NCBI RefSeq assembly: GCF_024713975.1
Contig: NC_091095.1
Span: forward strand, 19,521,001-19,585,000
Direction: 5' to 3'
Origin: Paralichthys olivaceus
Taxonomy: Eukaryota > Chordata > Actinopteri > Pleuronectiformes > Paralichthyidae
Length of the DNA: 64,000 nt
Within the stretch, counting starts at the first letter, position 1. Each line of letters opens with the position of its first letter. A program made the position numbers and the translations under genes. Positions 1-11,714 of the stretch are shown here, piece by piece. Under the pieces are notes generated by a model. It worked only from the letters and a program-made list of their open reading frames with translations, had not been told where the DNA came from and ran no database searches.

Positions 1-1596
1 GGTGCAGTGATGTAAAGACTAAATGTCTTTCGTTAGCGAGGACTGTATTGTACAATATTACAATGTCAAGCCTGCTGAAAGTTTTCCTGTATCTTGTTTG
101 GATGGAAATCCTTTAATTCTTCTTTTATTTTTAAAGTATTTCGTAATTGTCTTTATGTGGCTCTTTAAATTTGTATCATAATCACACCAATAATTCTGGG
201 TCAAAAACAGTTACTACTGCTTCCTCTGTGTTAAGCTGTTTTATTTTAAATCCACTCCTTGATTTGTTTAGTACACTTATTCAGCAGATGTAAGCAACTT
301 TAGTAACTTTTGTAAGAGTTGTGTTTCATCCTCATGAATATGTTTAGATAATTTATTGCATCATCTGAGCACAGGGAAGCATGTATTTTCGATAAACAAG
401 GCCCAAGAATGGAACCTTGGGGAACTCCCTGTGTGATTTTTGTTTGCTCAGATTCATGGTTCCAAATTAGCAAAAAGTAGTTCCTATCTTCTCAATATGA
501 TTTGGAGAAGTTTGGCAGTCTCGACAATCCACACACAATTTTTGTCAAGCTGTATTTTTTGGTTAACTATGTAGAATGCAGACCTGAGTGAAATTGTTGA
601 TGCACCACACAAATAATTGAATTAATGAAATACAGCCTTTTCACAGCTCTCCAATGATCAAGGCATTGAGACTAGACTTAAAAAGATGATTAATAACCAT
701 GGTCTTCAGGGTTCTTGGACAAAAGGCCAGTAGAAGAGAAATATTTACTGCGGAATATTCAGATGCTATACAACAAAAAAAAAGTTCAAAGAAGCTTGTG
801 GGCAGAGTTTTAAGGCAGCAGGTTAAAGAGCTATTGTATTGAACTATTTATGTCAAGGTCGGCATAATCTAGTTGGTGAAAATGTGCCAAAGTAAATAGA
901 ACTGTCTATGTGAAAGCACAAAGCAATTGTGTCGGAGACAATGGCAAACTGTTTGTCACCTTTTAAGTGAATGTGGATAACTCCAGCTCACCCCGGCTTT
1001 TATCCTCTGCGGGTATGACCTTGTCTTTATTTGTTGTGTTTACAAGTAACAGAATTCACAATGCTGCTATTTCCCCATGAGATGTACACTCTGATAGACC
1101 GACTGCTGATTTTGTGTGACAACTGAAACCAGAGTCTGCCCTCCTCAATTTAAACAGAAAACAAATAAGCCATTGGATTACAACCACCAAGAAACCAAAA
1201 AACCAGCAGGAGACAGGACAGCAGACTGAGACATCTGGTGACAGTGAAGCAGTGGCTTTGACATGCCTTGAAAATATTATTTCTTTAATATTTGCTGAAG
1301 GTATTCATCGTTACCAGAGGATGATGCTTTCTGACATTTAGATTAGAAGATAAAAATTAGGTGCAGCCATGAGGACACTGCTACTGGTCAAGAAATCAGA
1401 AATACACAACCTCCCATAAACCACAAGCAATTTTTACCATCTGTGTTTTGCATGAATCAAACAAACAAGATACTGAGATGTTAATTAAGGTGTCTTTACA
1501 CATCAACCTCAGAAAATGTCCTAACAATGGGCTCTGGAAACATTCAGAACAACACAAAAATCCCTGGAGCATTGTGACATCCAACAATATATGTGC

Positions 1597-1599
<3 letters not shown>

Positions 1600-1635
<36 letters not shown>
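1600..1635. repeat. (TA)n microsatellite
   Basis: Uninterrupted TA dinucleotide run of about 36 bases. It produces the spurious Ile-Tyr reading frames on both strands. Confidence 0.97.
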
Positions 1636-1641
<6 letters not shown>

Positions 1642-1644
1642 CAA

Positions 1645-1975
1645 GTGTCTTCCAAAGTTTACATCTTCCTCTGGGTTTTCTGCGTGTTTGGCTCCTCTCT
1701 TTCATCCTGAGATAATTGTGTAAGTTTTGGGTTAAATTTTGTGTCTGTCACTTGTATGAAACGTCAATAACTACCTAGCGATGAATCCGCCGGATAATCT
1801 CCTGTTGTGTTCTCACATGGGCTCACTCCGACATTATCCAGAGTTTTTACCAGGGGGCTGGCAGGAGGAACTACAAAATTGTCTGGACCACCTGACATCT
1901 TAATACAGCCCCTCCAGATAATCTCAGCATATTATCTGGAGTTCAGTGCATGTCTGAATGCAGCTTTAGTGCCTT
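1645..1975 (+). repeat. Dispersed repeat ('accagggggctggca' family), copy 1
   Basis: Reads 'catcttcctctgggttttctgcg', then 'cacatgggctcactcc' and 'accagggggctggcagg', the same order as in the copies at 18535 and 52345. Confidence 0.6.
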
Positions 1976-2920
1976 TGATTTTTTCCATACATTTCAAACA
2001 AACATGTTCTATGAGCTTCAGTCGTGTTGGTAACTTCGGACAGAGCAAGGCTAGCTGTTTCCAATCATGTTATGCTAAGCTAGCTGCTGGCTGTATATTT
2101 ATCTGTGTAGATAGCCCACAAATGTAAGTGTGGTATCAATATTTTCATGTGGCACATGGCCAAGCCTAGCTCCTAGATGTCAGACTGCTCTCTTTGAACA
2201 CCCTAAAGCCTAAATGTCAACTCATCATGCAACATAACTCAGTGTTTGAGTCAGGTTGTCATAAATGTCTCAGAAATCTCCCTGGGGGTAAAAAGCTTTT
2301 TGTTTTTCTCTTGACTTCAGGGTCTTTCATCTGAAAAATCCCTAACGTTTATTGCTCTCAACAGGTAAACTGATCAAGTAGTGATTGGTTTCATGTCGTG
2401 GGGCTTACATCTCAGACAACATTGTTTGAAAAACAAGGTTTGAACTGAGATATGTGTGGAGAAAAACAGCACTTTCCTATTTGCCAGTTTGTTTTGAAAG
2501 GATTTAGCCACCATACAGAGCAGTGGCATGATTTTCAATAACGTAAAAGCTTTCATTATCTGCACCTGCTATTGTCCTTCTGCTAATTGCTGGTATGACA
2601 GATGGCTGAAGATTATTCATGACTGCTCTTATTTTTGTCATTGCATAACATTGTGCGCATCATAATTTGGAAATACATTTCTTGTCTCTCAAGAAAACAA
2701 TATAGAAGCAAAGGGAGGCTGCGTTGTCTTTGTCACTTTGAGAATCATATAATAAACTATATATTTTCCCCTCAGTAGTAGGCAAGTACTGAGTAAAACT
2801 TTATGTAAAAGAGATATTATAATTATTCTTCTAATGGTTGAGTTTTTATCACACACGGCTGTAATTGGATATCGCTCTGTCCTGTCTGCCTCACATTGCT
2901 TGACACAAAAGGAACTTGAA

Positions 2921-2968
2921 GAGAGGGTGAACAGGTGAGAGGGTGAACAGGTGAGAGGGTGAACAGGT
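2921..2968. repeat. 16-bp tandem repeat, three copies
   Basis: The unit gagagggtgaacaggt occurs three times in a row without a mismatch. Confidence 0.95.
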
Positions 2969-3547
2969 GGTAGGCTGAGGCTGAGGCTCAGACAGTTGGT
3001 AGCGGCAGCGTTGACGGTGAATTGTCTATAGGCTATAGATGTGACTTTTTTTAGTTAGCGCCGAACTGTTATATCTGTAAAACGCTGTACCTGGAGCATA
3101 GCAACCAGAACAGTTACCATAGCAATAGTCAGTAAACCTCTTGCCCAATTTTCCATGAATCAATCTGTCTGGTCCAAACAGCTTGCGGCTTGAGCATTAA
3201 AGTAAAAACCTCTTGGTGGCGCATAATGTTTGTTCCAACTCTGAACATATTCCTCCTCCATCACTGCCCAGGAAGAGGAGCTCTCACTTATCATGTGCAG
3301 CTATGCAGAGGGTTTCTTAAAGGCTCATAGTATGTGCATGTGCTTTGATCAGACTCGATTGTGCCCATCAAGTTTCACACAAGGCCACTTTTTTATTAGA
3401 GGCCAGTCATATGGGAAATTCATACACTGCATTAGTATTTAAAAACATCGCTGTTTCCCATATAATCTTCATCTATTTTGTTCCTACTGCCACCAAGCAG
3501 GTTTTCACTCCTATGTGTTTATTTTTTGGTTTTTTAATGTTTTTTTT

Positions 3548-3563
3548 GGGGGGGGGGGGGGGG
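3548..3563 (+). repeat. Poly-G tract
   Basis: Sixteen consecutive G preceded by a T run. The length is likely variable and prone to sequencing error. Confidence 0.9.
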
Positions 3564-3980
3564 TTTTGGATTGTAAGTAAGATTAGACAACAACAAGAGA
3601 ACTGGTTTCCAAGAAACTTGGTGGAAGGATGCGGTATAGGTCTGGAAAAATCTCTTCTTTAACATTGCAAGCAGTTTTCAACATTTTTCTTGATTTCTTA
3701 GGAAATAATTCATGGATCTTGATAAAGAAAAAACAGGCACATTAAGGGAACTGATATTTATGAGTATGTGAAATTAGGTGTAGCTTGATTGAATTTAAGT
3801 GGACTGTTGGAGCTTGGAGGAGGGATGCGCTCCACTAAGTGCCATTCTGAAAGTATCTATCTTTATAATGTTATTTTAACGTCCATTAAAATCACTAAAA
3901 CATGATGATACGATAATGAATGAAGAGGTGAGGTGTTTTCCTGTTTAAAAAGCACTGCATAGTTTCTGCCAGGAACTAAC

Positions 3981-4552
3981 CTGTCTTAAGATCAAGGTGA
4001 AGTTTGTCAGTGCTGGGGTCAAAAGGTCGAGACAGGGTGATCCACATCTGGAAAGTTTGCCCTCTGCGGATAATAAAGTTATCACTCAGGTAGAGATTTG
4101 TGTGATGCTCCGTGCGGTTCACTCCTGATTTGCTTTTCATCAGGTCTATCGCTCGCACTTGGAGGAGGAGTTCTGTGAAAACAAAGATATGGGGAGGGAA
4201 GTGTTATCGTAGGCCTGGTATTTATATTGTGTGATAACATGATTGTGAGCCCTCCGAGATACCAGTTACCATCAAGCTCGCTGTCGTCTGTCACAGGTTT
4301 ATCGTCATTCACCCCGTCCTCCTTGTCCAGCTCATCAATCCCTGTGACCAAAGTGTCAGTGATGTCATCGTCCTTTGGTTTGGGACAGCAGCACGGACAG
4401 ACCTTCCGCATCCACCGCCGACATGCATTCTCTGTCTGGTCATCGTTTTCCTCGGGTTGTTCTTCCTCTGCATCTTCATCAAAGCCAAGAGTGACAGATG
4501 GAAAGCGACCCACTGCACCACTGTTTCTGATTGAGCGTGTTTCCACAGGCAT
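3981..4552 (-). CDS. tgm1: Transglutaminase 1-like, first two coding exons (partial, runs off the left edge)
   Basis: Two coding exons are visible on the minus strand, 4552-4270 (94 codons plus 1 nt) and 4172-3981 (64 codons plus 1 nt); they join in phase 1 with GT/AG borders. The start is the ATG one base after an acceptor at 4554, so a non-coding first exon should lie upstream. Residues 1-94 are acidic (Glu/Asp run at 25-38) with a Cys cluster [11 protein letters not shown] (Cys 52, 54, 55, 56) followed by Asp residues. This resembles the palmitoylated membrane anchor of keratinocyte-type transglutaminase 1. Residues 95-158 match the start of the transglutaminase N-terminal beta-sandwich ([30 protein letters not shown]). 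The catalytic Cys-His-Asp core is outside the window. Members of this family make epsilon-(gamma-glutamyl)lysine cross-links in a calcium-dependent way. The neighbouring rabggta on the same strand matches the human TGM1-RABGGTA order, which supports TGM1 over other paralogues. The donor after 3981 is intact, so this need not be a pseudogene. Confidence 0.88.
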
Positions 4553-4854
4553 CCTGAGAAGCAAATAGTCACAGTGAGGGAAACAAAAGTTTTGTCATAG
4601 ATTATTTTAAGATTTAATTTTAATTATCGAGAGTTGAAGTGAGACAATTCATATGTGAGTCCTTCATGTGTTGACAAATCAGCAACATCTATCTGCGAGA
4701 ATGAACATAACAAAAGAAGCACATATATTGTTGGTATTTTATTTTGTCTTTATCAATGATCAATTTAGCAATTTAGCTATTACCATTTCATTACTTTTAG
4801 CTACCTAAAACCGTTTAATTACTAAATTGTAATTAATCAGTAATAATATTAATA

Positions 4855-5500
4855 ATACTGTAACTTTATTTATAGAGCCCCTTTCAAAACAATCTACCTT
4901 TCTTTACAATAAGAGAAAAAAAGATTAATCAGATTAATGCCAAAGAGAATAAAACAAAGTAAGGTACAGTGTGTAGAATTTTGTGATATCTAGTGTTGAA
5001 ATCACATGTTGAAGCTGAACACACCTCACCTCACCCTCTCCTTCCAAACATGAAAAAGAAGCTGTGGTAGCCTTTAAAAACTCAAAAGGTGTTTAGTCTG
5101 TCCAGTCTGGACTAATGTAAAAAACATGGCAGCCTCCGTAGAGAGGGTCCCCTCGATTTACATATAAAGTATTTAAATATAAAGGGCCTTTTCTGGGGTA
5201 AAGAAAACTACAATTCATACAATTTAGATGAAACAAACTAGTGAAAACATCATGAGGATTATTCTACATTAAATTTCTGAATGAATTAAAATGTCAGGGT
5301 TAAACCACTTAAACATAACTTTAAATAGTTGGGTTTTCAACAGTGTTTTAAAAGATGAGATAGAGTTTGCAGCCCTGACAGAGGCTCTATCACCTTAGTT
5401 TATCAGTCCAGTGACAACCAGGAGTGATGCCTGTCTTCGGAGGGAGCAGGAAAGGACATCGGGCGACAGCAAATCTAATAGGTTGCTTGGGAAATGTTCA
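4855..5500 (+). repeat. Degenerate SINE/LINE-tail-like element interrupted by MITE copy A
   Basis: The left part (about 4855-4960) resembles the common fish repeat start 'actttatttatagagccccttt'. The right part (about 5325-5480) has 'gagtttgcagccctgacagagg' and 'ctctatcaccttagtttatcagtcc', typical of the same interspersed repeat. The class is inferred from memory of fish genomes, not searched. Confidence 0.45.
4961..5280 (+). mobile_element. MITE copy A (3' end truncated)
   Basis: Begins ggtacagtgtgtagaatt and follows the same internal sequence as copies at 7046 and 25484 (read in reverse), including 'ttctggggtaaagaaaa' and 'aaaacatcatgaggatt'. It stops at 'attaaatttctg', so the right terminal repeat is missing. 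It lies inside an older element whose halves flank it. Confidence 0.75.
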
Positions 5501-7045
5501 AATTGACTCCAAAAGAAACAGATGAAGTGAAGAGAACCCTAAATTTGTAAGTGCAACTGATGACTGGTTATAAAAGCAACAGATCACAGTTTTAGCAAAG
5601 AGAAATGGTCTCATCCTTGAAATGTACTATATGAGATGAGAATAAGATTTAACCATTGAGTTTACTTGGAGCTACTTTAACCATTTTAATTTACACTCTT
5701 ATATCAATTGTACTAACAATTAACATATACCCATTGGAAAAAACGTATTCGATTTTATCCAGTATTAATTGCAACACCCAGTGCCCTGGTGCTACAGGTG
5801 ACTATATGGATATATTTTTTAATCTAATTATATATTTTTTTAAATTCACGTTGTTGGTTTATCTTCCCATATAAAAATCCTCAGGAAGGACCCTCAAGTA
5901 CCCCCCACTGATTTATATGAAGAGACAGGAGAAAAGTATCACATCAATATTCCTCATATGACTTGCAAAGTTCTCTTGCATTAGGAATAAGACATAATTA
6001 TCAATACTAATTTTATCCTACACAGAAGAAGTCGTACATGTATTTTGAATTGGTCATCCTCATCCTGTACACATACAGAGCTAACCCTGGTGGCAGGAAG
6101 CAGGAAGGATGCTTTGCCTCTGTGATACCATCGGGACTCATCTGGAGCTGATTCACGGATGCTGAATTACAGTCTGATTTATGAGTCATTGAGAGCATCC
6201 AGGAAGTCAACACATGCTTTGATTTAAAACCGTGCTATGAATAAAACCATCATTTCTTTATGTAGAAGCTCAAAACTCCATGCTTAGTTGCTTCTTGTGG
6301 AGTCACCTCTTGACCCCAGAGATTAGAATCACGTTTCTCATGTGAGTTCTGCAAAAGCTGTAGGATAAGATTCTTTGAATTTGTCCTCACTTAGGTTTGC
6401 ATCTTTCTGCGGTAAATTCCACCTTCCAGGAATGCCAACTAACCACTGTCAGCCCCTCCCACATTCCTCAGTAACAGTTCGTGTTAAAAGAAGGAGCAAC
6501 GGTCACATGACTAAGTGTTTCTTGGCTGCATTCACACCTGTACTCTGAGCTGTCCACTTGTGATCGTATCACAATGATAGTTGATGATGCCATGTCTGAA
6601 CAGGACCATTGCCAGTGTGCAAAACTGTTGTGAGGACTCGCCTCCTCCCAGCTCAGGATTGTGCGTCATGACTGCTGACAGACAAGAGCTGAACAAAACT
6701 GGGTGCGATAAAAATACATGAATCACAAACTGATAAACATGCAAACCTCCACCATGTGTGCACTAAATACTAACTTAATTCTCGTGTACTTTTCAATTTA
6801 CTTTCTTTTGGTCTTCTCTCACATGAAAGGTTATTACAATGTGCTGAAGCAGCTGCTGGTTTTTGGCAGGTGCACCAGGTTGAGTTTAGCTAACATTAGC
6901 AGCTACAATGTACCTGTAACACTATTTTAATATTTGATTGATGCTTTAAGGTTATGTTTGAGCAAACATTCTTCTAGTTATGATTTATAAGATATATTAT
7001 ATGATAGAAACAAATAGTTTCCACTTTATTCTGTTTGTTTTTTAA

Positions 7046-7227
7046 AGTTACAGTGTGTAGAATTTTGTGATATTTAGTATTTGAATATAAAGGATCTTTT
7101 CTGGGGTAAAGAAAATTACAATTCAGACAATTTAGATGAAAGGAACTAGTGAAAACATCATGAGGATTATTCTACATTAAATTTCTGCCAATAGATCCCT
7201 TTCACCTAAATCTTACACACTGGACCT
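7046..7227 (+). mobile_element. MITE copy B (internally deleted) flanked by TTAA
   Basis: About 182 bp with imperfect inverted ends (agttacagtgtgtagaatt at the left; the right end reads in reverse as aggtccagtgtgtaagatt). TTAA lies at both borders (7042-7045 and 7228-7231). Compared with the copy at 25484 it lacks the middle roughly 190 bp. Confidence 0.8.
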
Positions 7228-9249
7228 TTAATGTAAACCTGAATATCTTTAAACAGTTTGTCAGGCAAACTAACAACAATCAATATTTTTGGATTATCCA
7301 TAAAACTACAAGTGGATCAATCCATCATTACAAGCAATTGCAACTGAGCATTTACTGAGACGGATTTAATGATGAATGAAATGAGGGCGATGTTCTACAC
7401 GTTCGTCCTGAGGAGGACATTAATGTCTGAACCAAATGTCAAGTCAATCAGCTAATAGTTAAAATATTTCAGTTTGGACTTAAGTGTTGGACCAACTGAT
7501 CTACAACCATCCTCAAAGGCTTTCCACCACCAAATGAAACGGTTTGACTTCGTGTGTTTCTGCTTTAGCCTTCACGACAACTATTATAGCTGTTAATCCT
7601 CAGTGGGATGTGACTGCAGGGTGGGGCCCTCACAAAAAAAGTGGAAATGGAAAATCCACCATCACACCTGCCTCAGTGCCAGAAACACAAGGAGGGGGAA
7701 AGAATGTGTGGAATCACTCTCCTTATGGGTAAGGTTATAGTGTAATTGCAGAATATCTCAAAAGCCAGCCGCCCACACAGATCAACAAACCCCCTCCCAA
7801 AAATCTGTTCCAAACATAAGCATATGCACGGCTGTAAACTAGATGAGGAGGTACAACCCTCTCACTGCAGCGAGAGTGAGACTCTGACACACTGCGGACG
7901 ATAAGACGCCTGACAGATGAAACCGCTTTGACATTAGACTCTCATCACTCCATCATCTGCTGTGTTACATCCTAACAACCCAACACAGGCTTTCTCTGAC
8001 TCCCATCAGCCTGTGGCACATGTCTGCCTGTGTGCAACACGCAGCGTGAGCCCATGCATACAGTGTACAATTAAATCCTACATATATATGAATTTATTTA
8101 GGTCGAGGGAACTTGGTTGAAGTCAGATGAAGTGGGTCTAAGTTTGCTTGCATGCCATCTGCAGCACCTATACACAAGTGCTGTTGATCACAGTTATATT
8201 TTTGCTCCAGGAGGATGATGATCTAGTAAACATCTCACAGATACACTCATGACATGTTTTCCTCAGGGCCGCTGAAATTGCTCCACTGAGACAGACACAA
8301 AAGGACCTTCACAGATGTCTAGTTTACATCAGAATGAAAGCATTCACATGGTCCGATTTATGATTTGTGATTCTGTAATTGACCCGGAGTAAAGTAATGT
8401 GGATGTTTTCTCACTTTCACAGCCGACTGACAATGTAACATAATCACACAGAGTTTAGAGGCCCTCAAGAATCCCCTCCAGTCAAATCAGGGAATTCTAA
8501 AGAGATTAAAAACTTTACAGCTTTGTCCTGCAGTTGTGAGTGAAGACTGAAAATCTATTCAAACCGATTCAAATCAAAGTCAGATTTAATCATGCAGGAA
8601 TTGACAGTCAGAACTCAAGACTATTGAAAGCTCAATCCTGGCTTTGTAGTAAGACATTGTTGCAGAGCTACATTTACAACTGTCTTGTTATCCAATAAAT
8701 CAAGTAAATGACTTGGCCAAAAAAACAATCAGTACTGGGTCACTAGATATTCTATACAACAACTTGAAGTCATATTAATGAAAGGCCGTACGATCAGTAA
8801 ATACAGACAAGAGCTGCATGTGAAACAGCTAATTCAAACTCACTTGGTTGAATGGCAGACAGGGTGAGACAATGCAGACGGAGGAATTATTCTTCTGTTT
8901 GCTGCTGGAAGTTCAAGCCTTCTTTAAATACTTGTGAGCTAAGGCAGAGAGGACACACCCTCCTGCTGCATAGTCGACTACAATCATTTAGGGTAGGGCA
9001 AAAGAAAACACCCCCATCATCCTTTCTATGCTGCTCCTAATTTGAGTGCAATCGGTGCATATCAGGCCACATATTTGTGATACCAGCTCCAGTCGATCAA
9101 TGTCTTACAGCTGAACTATTTCTCATAAGTTGTTATATTATTTATCATTACTATAACTACTTATTTACTTTTATTATTGGAGTCCACGTTCAGGCTTGTG
9201 ACCCAGGCTTCTCCTTAATTCCCTCCACCAATGATTTTATGTTTTCATT

Positions 9250-9785
9250 GTCTGTCTGTAGGATTACAAAAACTACTGAACAGATTTTATTGAAACTTGG
9301 TGCAAGGGTGGGGTATCAGCCAAGGAAGAGCTCATCCAGTTTTTTTCACATTTCACATATAATGAATAATAGTATAAAAAAAGGATAATTGTTTATATGC
9401 CATTTTAGTTGAGGTCCATCAAAGAGGTTTTTGTCTGTCTTTGTCTGATAGTTATGGAAAACTACTGGCTAGATGTCACTGATGTCACTGCCATGAACCT
9501 TGGTGGAAGGATGTGGCAATACTCAGACGAGAACCTCTTACATTTTGGTGTGGATCCAGATCAGGGGCAAATTCAGGATTTCTTTTCACTTTTTTCGAGA
9601 TTCAAGATTTCTCTGAAAGTAAATCATGGGTCTTGTTTAGGGGGCTGGTTTTTATGAGTGTTTGCAAGTTGGTGCAGATCCAAATAAAAATCTGGATCCA
9701 GTGAATTGAAATGTGGTTTTGTAAAGGGACTGTTGGGCCTTGGTGGAGGTTTGTGCTGAGTGACCTTAGTTTCAATGAAATGTTA
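9250..9785 (+). repeat. Dispersed fish repeat, long copy
   Basis: Contains 'ccttggtggaaggatgtgg', 'ttttggtgtggatccagatc', 'aaatctggatccagtgaatt' and 'gactgttgggccttggtgga'. The same modules recur at about 3587-3850, 24540-24800 and 26545-26775 in this orientation, and at about 15870-16080 and 43985-44130 in reverse. It is probably a retroelement-derived family; no coding capacity was seen. Confidence 0.7.
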
Positions 9786-11370
9786 GATCCAGGAATTTTG
9801 TTTTCACTTCCTTTAACATTGCAAAATCTTGCAATTGTTGTTAAATGTTTAGAGGATACTGCACATTTTGTGTGAAGGATCATTTTTGCAGAGCTATTCG
9901 TCTTGTTCAATAATGAATTCATTTATTCATCTTTTCTATTCAAGTGTCCCAGAAAAACATGGCACCCTGAAACTGCTAAATTAAATTCTGCCGTTATCGG
10001 TTAAACCCTGTGCGTTTCCTTCTGTGACATGTCCAAATGTTTTTTTAGGAGAGGATTTTCTTAAGGCCTATAAGAAAGTCAACGGTTGTTTCACCCACTG
10101 CGTGTGTGTGTGGGAGGATCCACACCTTGTTGCTGAAGGTCTAAACGTCTGTCAGGGAGTGGGTTTCCACCTGTTTGTCTAAAATCTCATACTTATGACT
10201 GCATCAATGAATCATTTGACTTATCCACACAGACTGGTTGAGTAGGTTTTCACAGTTTCTTAGTTGTGTGACAGGTCAGCTCTGAATTACACTGGAGAAA
10301 TTCAGTGGCTAATCAACGTGTGTCAAGTCTGAAATAGAGTATTACATTCATTTGTTTGTGATTCCATTGTAAATGGAAAACAGAGCTAATTACAAAGCCT
10401 CCAATGTGACATGTCAGTGACAGGAAAACTAAGCGGATATGCTCACATGGCTGTTCGGTCTTTATTGGTGATGAGTTTTCTAATGAACTCCATTTCTTTT
10501 TGTGTTATGTTGTGTGGTGTGGAATTTTCCAAATGCCATTTTTTGTGTTTGTTTGTGTTGGTAACTCCATGACAACAGGGTAGATCAAACATCCACCTGA
10601 TTCATACACATCGTACACAGCTCACACACAGAAAAGATGTATGTATGTGTATATATATATACATCTATTCAACAAAGACAATGTTGTAACTAAAGGCTGA
10701 CTGAGGCCACACACTTCTCGTGGGCCTGGCACACCTTCTTACATCCATCATTCGTTTTTCTTTCACAACAGAACTAGAATTGCTGTCTCGCAGTTGTTTG
10801 CCTGTCGAGCTGCAGGAAATATGGTCAAAATCTCTCCTTCTGTTCCAGAGAGGGTTAAATCAAGAACAGAGCAGTTTCTCTGTAGAACATTGTCATGCTG
10901 AAGACAACTTTTGGGATATATAATGTCACAAAATGTCATCACTACATCATGTTATCCTATTAGGAATTTTTTCATAAATAGCACCATCATTCTTTAGTCA
11001 GACCTTTGGCCACAGAAATCTAATCCCTTCATCTTTGATTTCAAGTGAACATTTCTGTCAATTCCTCACTGTTTTGAAATAAAATATTTGAACATGTTTT
11101 TGTAAAAACAAAAAGGTCACAGTGAGTCACAAAGGAATCTTGTGGAAGGCAGTGACACAATGTGTGCGGTTTTATTAATGGATCTGTGACATACTGTGGA
11201 ACCATATATTCTCATATACTAACGCTTCATACAACCTTTAAAGGCAAATTTGCTTGAGAACTATGCAGCGCTCTAATGAACAGTTGATAGCTTTTTTTCA
11301 CAATTTCAACAGTTTTAAAGCTTATCAAAGCAATAAGCCAGCATCGCTGCATGCCAATCCATCAGGCCTT

Positions 11371-11376
11371 TTTATT
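11371..11376 (-). other. Candidate poly(A) signal of rabggta
   Basis: AATAAA on the minus strand, about 340 nt past the rabggta stop codon at 11715. It is the nearest canonical hexamer I noticed. Confidence 0.5.
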
Positions 11377-11714
11377 AGACTGTTTCTGCATGCATCTGAG
11401 TGTGTTGTGTCAGTCAAGACATCTGTACGCACACACAATTGAAGAAAAGCAACATTGGTTATCAAGCACTCACACACATTAATCTAGACAATTCAGTTAA
11501 GGTGTTTGTGACACATGCTGTGAAGCATGAGGCTCTCGGACCCTCGGGGTCACCATGATTGACGTTCTCCCAAACAAGTGGAACAAACAGAGTCACGAGA
11601 CACACAAAAATAAAAACAAACACCCACTTGCTCTTTCACAAACAAACACTTGAGAAAGTGAAGGACAGTTGAGAGACAGGACGACGGTGGCAGTGAGTCC
11701 AGCGCTCTGTCTGA

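Larger units (their letters stand above)
1..3980. other. Intron of the tgm1-like gene, no exon recognised
   Basis: No reading frame in this stretch resembles the next transglutaminase exon, so it is read as intron. It holds a TA microsatellite (1600-1635), a dispersed repeat copy (about 1645-1975), a 16-bp unit repeated three times (2921-2968), a run of 16 G (3548-3563) and a copy of the 'gaaacttggtggaaggatg' repeat (about 3587-3850). A short, divergent exon could have been missed. Confidence 0.6.
4554..11370. other. Spacer between the 5' end of tgm1 and the 3' end of rabggta
   Basis: No exon with family similarity was found. The left end must contain the tgm1 promoter and a non-coding first exon, but I could not place them. 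The stretch carries a degenerate SINE-like element with a MITE inside it (about 4855-5500), a second MITE copy (7046-7227) and a long copy of a common fish repeat (about 9250-9785). The rest shows nothing I can name. Confidence 0.6.

Noticed and set aside
1396..1644. Reading frames with Ile-Tyr repeats on both strands
   Set aside because: They are translations of the TA microsatellite with no splice or family support.
7544..7732. 62-aa plus-strand frame in the tgm1-rabggta spacer
   Set aside because: It has ordinary amino-acid composition, but no motif, no splice partners and no similarity that I recognise.
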